Origin: Blasia pusilla | Taxonomy: Eukaryota; Marchantiophyta; Marchantiopsida; Blasiales | Assembly: GCA_050084515.1 (NCBI GenBank) | Contig: CM114272.1 | Coordinates: 56,234,001 to 56,298,000 of the forward strand | Length of the DNA: 64,000 nt | Direction: 5' to 3' | Shown here: positions 23,669 through 38,251 of the stretch, piece by piece | Position numbering within the stretch: position 1 is the stretch's first letter | Layout of the letters: the number at the start of each line of letters is the position of its first letter | Translations under genes and position numbers: made by a program | The notes under the pieces: generated by a model | Databases searched by the model: none | What the model saw: the letters and a program-made list of their open reading frames with translations, nothing else | What the model was told of the DNA's origin: nothing

Positions 23669-24300
23669 CTAGTCTCCAAGATGCCCCTTCTGTAGGCCAT
23701 ACTTGCGCAATGCCCTCTTCACCATCTGAACCATACGCTCAGCCAAACCATCTGCCTGTGGATGATCTCGATACGTGGTCCAATGATCAATCAACGCCTT
23801 GTCACACAAGACCTGAAACTCACCCTGAAACTCTGTACCTTGGTCGGTCAGTACTTCAGCTGGTGCACCAAAATGACTAAGCACTCTATCAAGAAACGCG
23901 TACGCCGTTCCCTCACTTGTCTTGTCAGGTAATGCCACCAACTCAATCCACTTGGAGAAGTGCTCCACCATCACCAACACATATCGATGATGTCGTACAG
24001 TCAACGGTAACGGTCCCGCAAAGTCCACACTCCAACGGTAATCCAACCCCATAATAGGAAAGGGGTGTAACTGTGGTGTAGAGGCATTGAATGATGCCCT
24101 CACCTTGTCACAAACCATACAACGTGACACCAACTGCTGCACCTGAGTATGCATGCCACGCCACCAATACTAACCAAGGAGTAAGCTATACGACGCTTTA
24201 CCCCAAAATGTCCCAACTCCTCATGGGCATGTCGCACAATGCGCTCTCTCGAGCCAAATGCGGCACTACTCGTACTCTACCATCCTTCCCACACACGGAG
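23669..24300 (-). pseudogene. RE-1 integrase zinc-binding and catalytic core
   Basis: This is a DDE integrase that would join element DNA to the host genome. The zinc-binding N-terminal part has its His pair in RHAHEELGHFGVKRRIAY (about 24,190-24,245) and its Cys pair in SRCMVCDKVRASF, with an in-frame TAG between them near 24,168. The core shows SVDFAGPLPL (first Asp), LTDQGTEFQGEF (second Asp) and HPQADGLAERMVQM (Glu), in the gypsy order and spacing. The stop codon separates the two zinc halves. RE-2 has lost this core entirely, so this is the only integrase core in the window. Confidence 0.88.
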
Positions 24301-24428
24301 AATATGTGTTCCCTCCAATCGATACCTCTTAGCACGTTGAAGAACACGGTCTCGCTCCTTGGCACTCACTATGCCTGGCACCCCTCTTGGTCCATAGGAA
24401 CTCCAACACCAACGCATCATCATGAATA

Positions 24429-26101
24429 TCACGCTGATCCGCACGCCATCTCCAACCTTAGGATCTCAAGGTGGCCATCTACCCTTTGACTAGAGTAAGA
24501 TGTCATGTGGTCCTCCATACTAGAGTCCACCCCTAACCAACATAAAAAGGCGGATGCATGCCAACCTGGCACCATCTCCTCATCAACCTCGCCATCCCAT
24601 CTAGCCCCAGTTGCATCCTCTTGGCTAGTACATTGGTTCCTACTCAAGCCATCAGGATCAAGATTGGCAACTCCAGGTCTATGTACCACATGGAAGTCAT
24701 ACTCCTGTAAGATAAGAGCCCACCATGCAAGCTTCCCTGTAAGCTTGTCAGACTCCATCAACCACTTGAGCGGCTGGTGATCAGTAACAAGGGTAAACTA
24801 TGTGCCAAACAAGTAACACCTAAAGTGTGCCACAGCCCAAACTACTGCCAAGCACTCTCCCTCATATGAACTATAGCACGACTCCGCTACATTATTCGAA
24901 CGACTTGCATAGGCCACCACAAACTCCATGTGCTCATCATCATGTTGTGTCAACACCGCTCCAAGTCCCAACCTACTCCAATCAGTGTGTAACTGAAATG
25001 GGCACCCTCTGATAGGTCTCCTCAAGATAGGCGCCGCCACCAACTGGGCCTTAAGCTCCACAAAAGCTCTCTCCTGATCATCTCCCCTATGCCACTCTTG
25101 ATCTGATTTCAGCAATTGGTTCAAAGGCTTTGCCATAGCACTAAATCCCTTCACATACCTCCGATAGTAGTTCGCCAATCCCATGAATGCCCGAACTCTA
25201 CTCACATCTACCGGACGCGGAATAAGTGCAATAGCCTCCACCTTTGCTTCTTGAACTCCCAAACCACCTGGATAGATCACTTGACCCAAGTACTCAACAT
25301 CCTGATGGAAGAACTTACACTTTCTTGGATGCAAACATAGACCATGAGCTTTCAACCGCTCAAACACCATCTGCAAATATATCTGATGCTCCTCCACCGT
25401 GTTATTGAACACCAAGATATCATCAATGTAACACCGAACAAAATCCAACCCTGCTACGATCCTGTCCATTACTCTCTAAAACTCGGTAGGTGCATTCTTC
25501 AACCCAAAGGGTAAGAATTTCCACTGGTACAAACAATCCTTGCCATGAGAGTTGACACCCCAAAATGTTGTCTTGGCGTTGTCTCTCTCCCGAATCGGCA
25601 ATTGATGGTATCTGCCGAAGATCCAAAAATCTTGAAAATCTTTGCTGCCCCACCACATCAAAGATCTCTCGGTGTCGGCATGGCATACCTATCGGCCTTG
25701 GTTTGCCGATTGATAGGACGGTAATCTCCACACATCCGTCTATCCGTGTAGTTGCCATGCATATCCTTTTTAGCATGCATGACAATGGCTGCTGCATACT
25801 CTCCATGCGACAACTCCACTAATCCAGCCTCCAAAAGGTCCAACGTCCTACTCTGAATCAGGTCCCTCTCCATATCACTATATCGGTAGGGACGACAGAA
25901 GATTGGCGTATCACTAGCCAAATCAATCCGTATACCGGGTCCAACCAGAGCACCCAACTCCTTCATGCTAAAGGCAAAACAACTCCTATAAGCACGTAGG
26001 AACTGTGTCAAGCGTCGTTTCTCACCTCTCGTAAGCTTAGGCCCAAGTAATGGCTCCCAAGTCTCCTCCACTGGCACACTAGAGGGAGAGGACGATGCCA
26101 T
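24429..26101 (-). pseudogene. RE-1 reverse transcriptase and RNase H
   Basis: This is the gypsy-type polymerase region that would make cDNA and remove the RNA template. The frame opening at 26,101 leads into CGDYRPINRQTKADRYAMPTP. After a frame change come LPFGLKNAPTEF and the catalytic YIDDILVF at about 25,410-25,430. The thumb follows (VRAFMGLANYYRRYVKGFS). RNase H begins FQLHTDWSRLGLGAVLTQ and retains SYEGECLAVVWAV. It continues past an in-frame stop near 24,795 to HRPGVANLDPDGLSRN. Breaks are a shift near 25,660, a TAG just before RVMDRIVAG near 25,477 and the stop near 24,795. Motif order and the YIDD signature make the family call firm. Confidence 0.9.
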
Positions 26102-26107
26102 TGGCTG

Positions 26108-27261
26108 CTACGCAACCCTCTCACAAGATGGTACACCCTTAGCTAGATCATCATCTGAGCAAATAACTCCTCCACCAGCATGAGCAACCAACTCCACATG
26201 CCCAGCCATTACATCCCATTTACTCCAAGGATGCAAAATACTACTCTCCTCGCCCCCAGCCGATGCCTCTACCATCCCGGCAGCGATCAAGCTCATTATA
26301 AGGGGTGGAAGACCCACAAACATAGTCCGAAGTCGACGCTGCTCGGCCATACCAAGACTCAAAATCCAAGTCAAACAATTCAGGTCCATGGCTTGATCCA
26401 ACACATGACGTCGTGAAGCCTTAGAAATGGAAGCAACCGCTGTCACACCCGTCGCAAATCCCATCGCACCCTCTCTCTCATCAGCGTTAGGCTCCACCAA
26501 CTTTCGCACATGAGAATCCCATACAAGCCCGGGACCACCTTCCCTGTAGGCATGTGACGAGGGAAGACTCACAAATGTGGATAGTGCCATCCTAGGCTGG
26601 CCCACACGGTTCACCACTGCCATGGATGACCGATCAATAACCCTCACCATCTGAGAAAGTTGCCCAGTATCCAAGATACTATCCACTGTAATGCAAGGAT
26701 CCCGCTGCACTGCATCATATGCTCGACATAGAACCTCCCTAGGAAACAAGTTTGTCCACCACAAGCGTGGACGATGTACACACGAGCCAACTCGCGCTGC
26801 ATCCAACAACATTGCTGGTCCAATCCAAGACTGCACCTCATGAACACTCGCCATCATCCGGGTCCGAGTGTCACCCAACAATGGAACATTCTCCAGAATG
26901 AAGCTGGAGCACGTGCTTGATGAACCTGAAGATGTCGTAACACCCGTAACATCTCCCAAAACAATCGAGACCTAGGGTCGTGTAATCCCTCACCATGACC
27001 AGTACGTGTATGACCCTGACATGGCCATCCAGCAATCACCAAATCCACAGGATCAACCCTCTCAAGGTCTTGCGCCCCCAACAATGCAATGTGTGATGGC
27101 AAAGCACGTTGGTATCCACGAATAGTTGATGGCGGCAACAACTCAGGATATCTCCGCATCAAGTGACCAATATGTCGGGATGAGACTCTCTCGGCCGTCT
27201 CATCTCGCTCCACATACACGTATCTCCGCACAGGAATACCGGTCTGCAACATTGCAGCCAA
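26108..27261 (-). pseudogene. RE-1 cytosine-5 DNA methyltransferase, main part
   Basis: This domain would transfer methyl groups from S-adenosylmethionine to cytosine C5. Visible motifs, in canonical order, are: motif II-like RRYVYVERDE; motif IV VDLVIAGWPCQGHTRTG, with the catalytic Cys codon at 27,019-27,021; motif VI FILENVPLLGD (26,885-26,893 for ENV); motif VIII LDAARVGSCVHRPRLWWTNL; a target-recognition-sized gap; and motif IX/X DEREGAMGFATGVT, then DQAMDLNCLTWILSLG. The spacing and the RPR of motif VIII recall DNMT3-type enzymes, and the order is not rearranged as in DRM. A single-base loss near 26,903 shifts frame just before motif VI. Motif I lies on the far side of the CACTA insertion (43,371-43,410). 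The domain sits between protease and reverse transcriptase, as in RE-2. Confidence 0.92.
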
Positions 27262-27500
27262 CACTAGAAGAAATGGGTGGTTTTTATGACTAGACTTTAA
27301 ATGACTCACCAAAAGAATGACTCAAATTAGTACTTAAATGGTTTAGTCATAAAATTTAGGGTCGTACAACTCATTGAGTCATCTCCTTATGACTAAAGAA
27401 GTTTTCAATACCCACTAGTCGGGACAGTGGGACTTGTTTCACTCGCCTAGTAAAGATGAGTCATAAAGAACGACTCATATGTTTAAATGATTTCATGCTC
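27262..27500 (+). repeat. CACTA left terminal inverted repeat and subterminal motifs
   Basis: Behind the 13-bp terminal inverted repeat, many copies of ATGACTC, TAGTCATAA and GAGTCAT occur in both orientations (for example near 27,301, 27,342, 27,377 and 27,467). In CACTA elements such subterminal repeats bind the TNPA-type protein. Confidence 0.85.
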
Positions 27501-27504
27501 CCAT

Positions 27505-28515
27505 TTTGAGTAGGATTATTCAGAGTCCTTGTGTCATTTTCATGTTAACATGGAGATATATTTTCATCCAACCATAAGATGGTGATAAAAGTAAGCACAA
27601 GACTTTGCATTAATTCTTCTCACATTCTTTGGACCCTCGTTGAGGTGGGAGGGTCGAAAAAGAACTGTCATGATGGGGGAAGAGGGCATTGAGTAGGATT
27701 GTTTCGAATCCTTGTTGCAATTTCATGTTATTATGGTGTTGACTCTTCTTCCAACCATTGGATGGTCTTGAAAGTTGGCACATGCCTTGTTATTTAATGC
27801 CTCCACAATTGCAACGGTTCGGATCTATCCCATAGCCCTCTATGCTAGTACCAAAAATCAAAGTCCTTATTTAGGGATTACGATTTTTTATTCAATGTGT
27901 GAGTGATCATTTGAAGTTTTTTCTTCTTCCCTGTGTTCGTGGGGTTGGGGTGGCTATCTAGGAACCGTTTCTTTTTTTTTCGACTCTTGGTTGAGGGGGT
28001 TTTATTTTTTTCCTTGGGGCCCTGACCATGAAGGGCATGGTGTGATCAAGTTTCATGATTTATGGGCTTGTTTTGGAGGAGAAGGAACATCAAATGAGGA
28101 GAAAGTGGAAGAGGAGTGACTTACAAGTCTTTTTCCTAGTCCTCCTTCCATTTTTCACCTTTGTTGCCACTCATCATTTGATGCCACCGTTGGATGGAGC
28201 TTAAACCTGGAAATTTGTGGATGGTCATGCCCCTCTTGAACTTGGACGGTGTAGATCTTATATAGAATTCTCCATGCTGCATTAAAAAATGAAGACCTGA
28301 GCTAAGGGTTTTTGATTTTTAACTCCCAATCCCCAAGAAGCATTTGGGTTTTTATTTTTTTTCCCCCTTGGGTCCTAACGTGAAGGGCATGGTGTGATCA
28401 AGTTTCATGATTTATGGGCTTGTTTTGGAGGATAAGGAACATCAAATGAACAAGAAAGTGGAAGAGGAGTAACTTACAAGTAATGTTCCTAGTGCTCCTT
28501 CCATTTTTCTCGAGT
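27505..28515 (+). repeat. Two sets of internal direct repeats in the CACTA
   Basis: One pair (about 27,512-27,620 and 27,693-27,800) shares GTAGGATT, AATTTCATGTTA-type and CCAACCAT segments. A second, stronger pair (about 27,990-28,160 and 28,345-28,515) shares GAAGGGCATGGTGTGATCAA and GATTTATGGGCTTGTTTTGG and the downstream AGTGGAAGAGGAGT block. No coding sequence is seen. Confidence 0.85.
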
Positions 28516-31418
<2,903 letters not shown>

Positions 31419-32900
31419 TCACAAGTCTGGAAAGTGAACTTTGTAGCACGAAATAAGATGATTTTCTGCGTCACTTGATGACCCAAGGAGTAGCATTAAC
31501 TTGTATCCATAGTGGTAGCTTAGTCGAGTAAGTTTCTGCACCCAATCAAGAAAAGGTTCCCCTTCGCAAAAAAGCAACCCAAGTTCATCCCACTCACATA
31601 GAAAGGAGATCGGAGGGCATACAACTTCTCTTGGACACTTTTTGACTGTTGAACATCCAGGCACCTCGCTTCCTTTGCCCGGACCGGTAATAATAAAGAC
31701 ATGATGCAGTACGAGTTCGTCGTAATCATAGCATCCTGAATGTGGCTAACGTCCTTGTGAGGGCAACTAATGCTCTCCCAACTAACATGGTATGAAAGTC
31801 CATAAACCAATGACTAGGTGTAGTTTGTATGGTAATGACTTGAGGAAAGAAGTCATGGCTAACAAAGATAGTCCCGGACACACCTGCTTCCACTTTGCGG
31901 CCGAGATTGTGGAGGAACATGATCAAAGCATCAAGGAACATTAATTTACCATCCTTCTCTTCGATGGCAAAGAATCAAAGAAGCGTTCACAATATCTTTG
32001 TGATGTCCTCACTTGAGATCCAATCGACGATTACAAAGGCATAAGCAAGGTGTCTCGTGTTTGCTAGCACACTCAGCAGACCATCCACATGTTCTGGTGT
32101 TCTAGCCTACGAGCAATGTTGAAGGAGTATTGCACTCATGCTAGAGTCAACTCCGATGCCCAATGTGGACATAGTATCAATGATGTTTTCAAACATCATA
32201 CATATGCACTCTTAAATAAGTAGATATCATGCTTCTAAGAGTGACATAGTCTGGGGTTAACTTAGAATCTAATAAGTCCTTGTGCGTAAAACTTAGCTTC
32301 TCAATGTTACCTGCTTTGCCCCACATATCAATCAGTATATTGTATTGGAAGCGACATCATGCCCGGCTTCCTTCATCTTCCGAACATATTCTCAACTTCT
32401 TGTACTTGCCGGACCACGAGAGTTTCCATCATTGTGATGAAAGTACCCGAGTTTAGCTGGATATCGGAAAGCGCTTGTAGCTATCTTGAAGATTTCCATG
32501 CTAAGTTCTGGTTTGCTGCTTTAGAGTAAAGATCTATGAGGGTGTTGTAAGTGACTACATTAGGCTCACAACCACGCTCTTTGCATCTCACAAAAAAACG
32601 GTGATGAGCAGCAGTGATATGATTGCCATATTTTCCCAAGCAATTGATGAGAGTGTTATAAGTAAATATATTTGGCTCCACTCCAACCTTCGCATTTCAT
32701 CATAGAACTCAACGGCTTTTTCATAGTAACCACACTTCCCACAAATATCAATCATTCTTGTGTAGAAAACCACGCCCAACGAATGACCCTTCTCTTTCAT
32801 CTCAAAAATAGATTTCATGCGGCATCGAAATTGCCCACCTTGCCAAGGCAATCAACCATTGCAATCAGGATAATAGAATCGTCTCAACTTGCATTATAGT
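31419..32900 (-). pseudogene. PPR-SMR protein pseudogene inside the CACTA
   Basis: The minus strand holds a decayed organellar RNA-binding-type gene. PPR repeats are clear near 32,481-32,851: NIFTYNTLINCLGKYGN and PNVVTYNTLIDLYSKAA, preceded by VVFYTRMIDICGKCGYYEKA. A further repeat can be read across frames near 32,250-32,460 (NILIDMWGKAGNIEKL-like, then LTPDYVTLRSMI-like). Downstream, 31,726-31,941 reads as the start of an SMR domain, with HWFMDFHTMLVGRALVALTR, where MDFH matches the usual LDxH. The end of the domain (SPFYVSGMNLGCFFAKG) follows in other frames to about 31,420. The repeat-then-SMR order fits plastid PPR-SMR proteins such as the GUN1 or SVR7 type. It has many frame breaks, opposite orientation to the transposase and no flanking host genes, so capture by the transposon is likely but not proven. 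Confidence 0.75.
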
Positions 32901-32949
32901 ACATTGCTCTGCGATGGTGCTAGCATCGCTTAATTTCAGACGATTCTCG

Positions 32950-33420
32950 CTCTGTGATCTCGCATACAACAGTGATTTTGCTCCTTCAACGTTTCAACTT
33001 GTTCATTGGCACGCTCACTCACTCTGAAGTTCATTTGTAGAGTCGTTCAAAGCACTTTCAAAGAAGCCCTCTGTTTACGTTGGCGACAAGTTTCTTGCTC
33101 ATTAGATCGATAGCAGACTTGCTCTTGTAGCGACTCTTGCAGGAGTACTATACGCTTTTGAAGTTGAGACTCATGACCCTGAATGTTTACTAATTTATTT
33201 TGTAACTCGACTCATGTTTGGAATGTCTCTGTTCCAATTCTAACGACGCGTTCGAGTCTCTTTGATTGTGCTTCTAAGATCTGCTACCAATTGTTGTTCG
33301 GATGCCAACAATTCGAGTCGGTTGTGCTTTCAGAGAATTTTCTTGATGATCCGAAGTCGCTTTGGACCCGCTCTCCGCTTGAGAAGCTTGTTCGATGGTA
33401 GACCAGGTGAAGGTGTTTTA
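32950..33420 (-). pseudogene. Possible coiled-coil coding remnant
   Basis: The minus strand contains Gln/Glu-rich text suggesting a coiled coil, for example ESQLQKRIVLLQESLQEQV near 33,120-33,180 and NRLELLASEQQLVADL near 33,290-33,335, in different frames with stops between. I do not recognise the protein. It could be part of the same captured host sequence as the PPR-SMR remnant next door, or a separate piece. Confidence 0.3.
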
Positions 33421-34769
33421 GGGTATAAAACAGTTCTTTGCATAATTCTTCATTCTCCACTTCAAGGGTGTTACGTCTTGTTTCACCTTGCCCATCATCC
33501 GCATGCCCACGCCGAGGACCAGAAGTCACACGAGTCATGTGCACTCGGACCATCTGTCCTTTATCGTGAGTGCGTCTTTCTTTGAAGCACGGAGTGCTCT
33601 TGAGTGTGCATTAACTCTTCTTGAGCTCAGATTCTACTACCTCACTCTCTCTTTCCTTCTCAAGAATGGTACTTTGCATTTGCGCTCTGCCCAAAACACA
33701 TGACATCAGCGCTATAGAATCATGTAAATCATTTTACCCTTTCGAGCTATGTCCTGTAAAGTCCGGAACAGAGCGCAGTGGTCGAGTGATAGATTGAAAA
33801 ATCTGCGCCTAATTCTTGTCTATTCAGAGAAATATTAAGCGCCCAATTCTTGGGAACTACTTCATCTTAAGCGTCCAAGTAGAACTACTTCATGCGAGAA
33901 AGATTGATTGGGATTTGTGTCCTCAAAAGTAGTCTACTCACCTCGTCTTCATGGCCCTTCACTCTATTACAGGTATTATTCAAGATTTCCACCAATTTCT
34001 CCTGAAACAAAAGTTAAAGTTTCCAACGAGTCGCATGATTAAATGTAGAGCATTAAACTAGATCTTGATGAAACCAACTCATTCTTTGAAGCGAAAGCTC
34101 AATAGATAAACATGAATAATCGATTCGAGTTATGTTTTACCAATTTCCAATCGGACAAAAGATCCCAACTAAGGAAAGGGGCACATAGATTATGTCTCCA
34201 GATTCAGTTCTCTTGTACATTCATCAAGATTTTGATTCGCTGGAAACATTTATTAGACGAGGGCCATGATGAAGTGTACATATCAAAGGATCGAGTCATT
34301 ATCTGAATTTGGGTGTGTTACAATTGTCATTCAGGAATGTTGTTGGAAGCATTGGACATCGGTGAGGATTGTTAGTGATGATTGAGATCTCCATCGAGAT
34401 AAAAACCAGGTTAGGTATATCGTGCCTTATCATACTTGTCTTGACTTCACGTGAGTATGCATTCAGATGATAGCTCAGCCAGACCATGGTTTATGGAATT
34501 CATTATTGAGGCAAGATGTCATGGTTTTGGATGTGTTTGGAATGTTTGATTCACGGTTTGGGAATCTACTTCAATCCCCTTAGAATGGATTTGAACCACC
34601 AGTTAGAGTAAAGGCACATGATTCCAAGTTGTGGTAACGGAAAGCACACGTGCTAGTGTCTTTGGGTTGTAAAGATTGCGGTGTCCGTGCAATGACTGTA
34701 AGGGTGGGTCTCGTTGTCCATCGGCAAGGTGGAAGCACATTTGAGAAAAATGGACGCCGGCGCTTTGTC
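33421..34769. other. CACTA interior upstream of the transposase
   Basis: There is no complete gene. The segment at about 34,265-34,720 is shared, in reverse complement, with the deletion derivative at 49,160-49,622. It includes TTGGGTGTGTTACAATTGTC and AATGACTGTAAGGGTGGGTC. It may be a 5' untranslated or early coding part of the transposase gene. Confidence 0.45.
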
Positions 34770-37255
34770 GAGTGCCAAAATCTAGGGATGGATGGGACTC
34801 TTCAGATGAGGAGTGGCTTATGCATGATCTTGCTGAAAAAAAAGCCAAGAGGATAAGACAATGGAGTCAGCCCATACCTTCCATGTGGATGGAAGGGAGA
34901 GATCTTCCATGGCCGATATAGACGAGCACATTGAGCGTTCATAAAATGCTCAATGATATTTTCCAGAAATACGACCATATACACGAGGATGGCGAAGAGA
35001 CATCTCTCTCATCGATGAATTACCGAACCGGGAATATCAAGCGAAGAACCACCATTCAATCATGGAGATGAATATGAGGAGCTTCTTTGAAAGCTTGCAA
35101 ACCCTTGTTCCCAAAGACAAAAACATCTGTTTTGGCTTTTGTCATGTTACTATTTAACATTCAAACCACCCATGGCGTCCCAAATGTAGCTATTGATTGA
35201 ATTTCTGAAACTCCTTTGTAAGTTGGTCCTACCAATAGGAACTTGGTGCCACCGAGTTATTATGTAGCAAAAAACTCATTGGTAAACTAGGCTTAGGTTA
35301 CAACAAGTATCCATGCGTGTCGGCTGGATGTGTTTTATTCGGGGTGATTTGCCTGAAAAGTGAGATCTGTCCATTATGTGGGAAACCAAGGTTCCGGACA
35401 GTGGGTAGAACGTTGGTACCATGTAAGGTATTAAGGCATTTTCCTGTCATACCTCGGATGAGACGTATGTTTAGATGCAAGACATTGTCTGAATTGTTAA
35501 CATGGGCCCCCTTGAATCAGAGCAAGGATAGCTTAGTAAGACATACAGCTGATTGCAAGTCATGGCGCCACATGGACAACTTATATCCGGACTTTCTTTG
35601 AGGAGAAGAGGAATTGCAGAGTTTGGGCTATCTTTGGACGGAGTGAATCCATTTTCAGACAAGTCAAGTTAAGTGGTCAACATGGCCCGTGCTTCTTGTT
35701 AATTATAACTTGCCTCCTGGCTCCGGACAAAAAACTCTTTGTGATGCTCTCTTTGATCATACCAGGAAAGGAAAGTGTAAATGGGAAAAACATAGACACA
35801 TACTTGCTTCCTCTAGTGGAAGAGTTCCAAGAATTGTGGAAAGGGGTTCAATTTCATGACGTTCGGAAGGTAGGCGGAAGTTGGAACTTCATGTTCAGGC
35901 TACCTTACTATGGACCATAAATGATTACCCGGCATACGGAACTATAGCGGGCGAGCCATGGTGGAAAATTAGGATGTACTATATGCGGGCCTCGAGTGGA
36001 TTCTGATTTTTCAAAGTCTTGTGGCAAGCCCATATCGGTTGTCATCGTCGATATCTCCCATTGAGCCATCCATGGAGGACTCGCAGGTATGGATCTCACT
36101 TCAACAGAGTGCGAGAACTTAGACCACGCGTGCCTAGACTACTTTCCAGAGAGATTATTGGATGGGCAAATGAAAAACATGCATATGATGAGAGTGGGGG
36201 TGAGAAGACGGCCCCTCTTGATCCCTACAAAGAGAATGGGGTGAAAAGGATGAGTATACTATATTCGTTGCCATATTGGCGAGTATCCTGCTCCTTCTCT
36301 GTATTATCCATTCTTTATGTTATGAAATAGTGGCTATAAAGGAGGATAGCTTTTGTTTGATTTGATTGTGAATATTAGCTATCATGTTGAAGTTGTGAGA
36401 TGTCCATGCTTCCTTTGATACAATCAGAATTTGCTTATACGCCATACGTTAGATGTAATGCACGTTGAGAAGAATATCGTTGAGAATCTAGTCAAGACCT
36501 TATTTGGAGTGAAAGATCTTTGTGAAAGTAAGGAGAGATCTAGAGGCCCGTGGGATTCGATCCCATTTGTGGTTGCAACCCCATCCTAGTAAACCCCAAG
36601 TTTTGCTTAAACCAGTTTCCGATTATTGTCTATCTCCCCATGACTTGAACACTTTCCTTTCGAGGATTCAAAACTTGAAAGTGCCATCTGGATATTGTGG
36701 AGAACTCTCCAAGCATGTGGTTAATCGAAAATTGGGCAATATGAAATCACATGATTACCATGTCTTCATTCAGCAAGTCCTTCCTTATTGCATCCGTGGT
36801 CTTTTGAAAGACCACGTGAGAATGGTGGTTATTAGATTATCCGGCATTTTTAGAATGGTGTGTACAAAGGTGTATGATCCAGCTTTATTTGACAAACTCT
36901 TGGAAGAGACTGCCATAACCCTTTGTCTGTTTGAAATGCACTTCCCTCCATCTTTCTTCGACGTGATGACACATTTGTTGATTCATGTCGTAGAAGAGTT
37001 GGACATGTGTGGGCCAGTAGCATGTCGATGGATGTATCCAATGGAGCGATATATGGGGTACATGAAGAAATATGTACGGTCTAAAGCTAGACCAGAGGGG
37101 TGTATGGCAGAAGGGTATGTGAAGGACGAGGCATTAGGGTTTGTGGTGAGTATATGAAAAGGTTTGAAGACGTATGGACGCGAGTGTGGGATGATGGGGA
37201 GGAAGAGGGGTCGTTGGTGAGGAGCTAGAAGGTGCAGCACTCGGTTCGACTTTCG
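34770..37255 (+). pseudogene. CACTA transposase (TNP2-like) with DUF4218 region
   Basis: This is the enzyme that would cut and paste CACTA elements. Plus-strand similarity runs through several frames. An acidic N-terminal part (WDSSDEEWLMHDLAEKKAKR) is followed by NLVPPSYYVAKNSL, then CPLCGKPRFRTVGR and LRHFPVIPRMRRMF (35,317-35,601). GLSLDGVNPFSD (about 35,615) holds a conserved Asp. Next come SLIIPGKESVNGKNID (35,696-35,920), WTINDYPAYGTIAG after a frame shift, SILYSLPYW (about 36,260) and VMHVEKNIVENLV (about 36,455). The long frame 36,522-37,157 is the DUF4218 region (KSHDYHVFIQQVLPYCIRG, then MYPMERYMGYMKKYVR). Stops near 35,590, 35,660 and 35,920 and a shift near 37,140 break it. Some breaks could hide introns, but most look like decay. 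Confidence 0.9.
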
Positions 37256-37445
37256 CGAAATGATCAACTTAGCACATCATTTTGTGTTGCATAATCTGAG
37301 GTCATGGTTGATTGGCAAAGGTAAAACTCTCCAATATATGCTTTTCAAGGTTATAGTTATGTGAATTCTGATTCGGACTCTCAAAGTGTATATTATTTTG
37401 GTATTGACACATTAAATACAAAAGAATGTACTAATACCATTAACA

Positions 37446-38251
37446 TTGTTATTGAACAGGAAATATCAGTCATGTTCGAGAGACATTCCTTTTGAAAAGT
37501 GGATTCGCCTTGCCATTACACAGGATGCAATTGACAACTCAAAAGATCCTGATGCTCACCTACTATCGTTAGCTATACCTCCTAATAGTAGGGCATTGTC
37601 ATTCAAGAGTATGAAAGCCTACGGAAACCACTTCAGGGTAGAAGGGCCAAGTGGTGCGACACCCTTCTCCACTTATGATAGTGGAATAGGTGCAGATTTG
37701 TTGATGAAAAAGTTCCAACCAGAATTGTCTATACTCATACGTTGGGGTGTTGGTTGATATTCTCTTACTTGATTATGGGGTCGTAGAACAACCCATAATA
37801 CTATCTGAGGCGGTGGGTTAAAGCAAATTGGGATTCAAGAGTAGGATCCATGAAATTAGATAAGGAGGGTTTTCTGTTGGCCAACTTGAGGTTATGCGAG
37901 CCATTAGATCACCAGCCATTTTTTTTCCCATCACAAGTGCAACAAGTGTTTTATGGAGATGCCGATGAGGGTGGAGGATGGAAAGTGGTAATGAGGAAGG
38001 AAGCTAGAGCTCGGAGAGTTTATTTTGATGACTTAGAGTCGCTAGATGGAGCTTGTAATGTTTTGCCTACCTTCCATGCCATATGCATGGAACCAGGGAA
38101 TCTACCAGATGCAAGTACCTTAGGAGCTAGAGTCCTAAGTGATGCAGAGATGGAAACTGCTAGAGTGGATGTGCAACATGTGCCAATAATCCATGTATGC
38201 GATATGATAGAAGATGTTGATTCAGACTCTAATAACTCAGAATCAGATTAG
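37446..38251 (+). pseudogene. CACTA transposase C-terminal region (DUF4216-like)
   Basis: Two frames continue the transposase gene. The first (37,446-37,757) contains RALSFKSMKAYGNHFRVEGP and STYDSGIGADLL. The second (37,850-38,251) contains FFFPSQVQQVFYGDADEGGG and WKVVMRKEARARRVYFDD and ends in an acidic Ser/Asn tail. This is the usual position and text of DUF4216 downstream of DUF4218 in plant CACTA transposases. About 90 bases between the frames read in a third frame as DILLLDY-like sequence, so one or two indels separate them. An intron upstream (about 37,160-37,445, ending in TTATTGAACAG) is possible. Confidence 0.8.

Noticed and set aside
26854-27312. Methyltransferase starting at the ATG at 27,312
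   Set aside because: The first 17 or so codons come from the CACTA terminal sequence. The true upstream coding sequence (motif I) is at 43,371-43,410 across the insertion.
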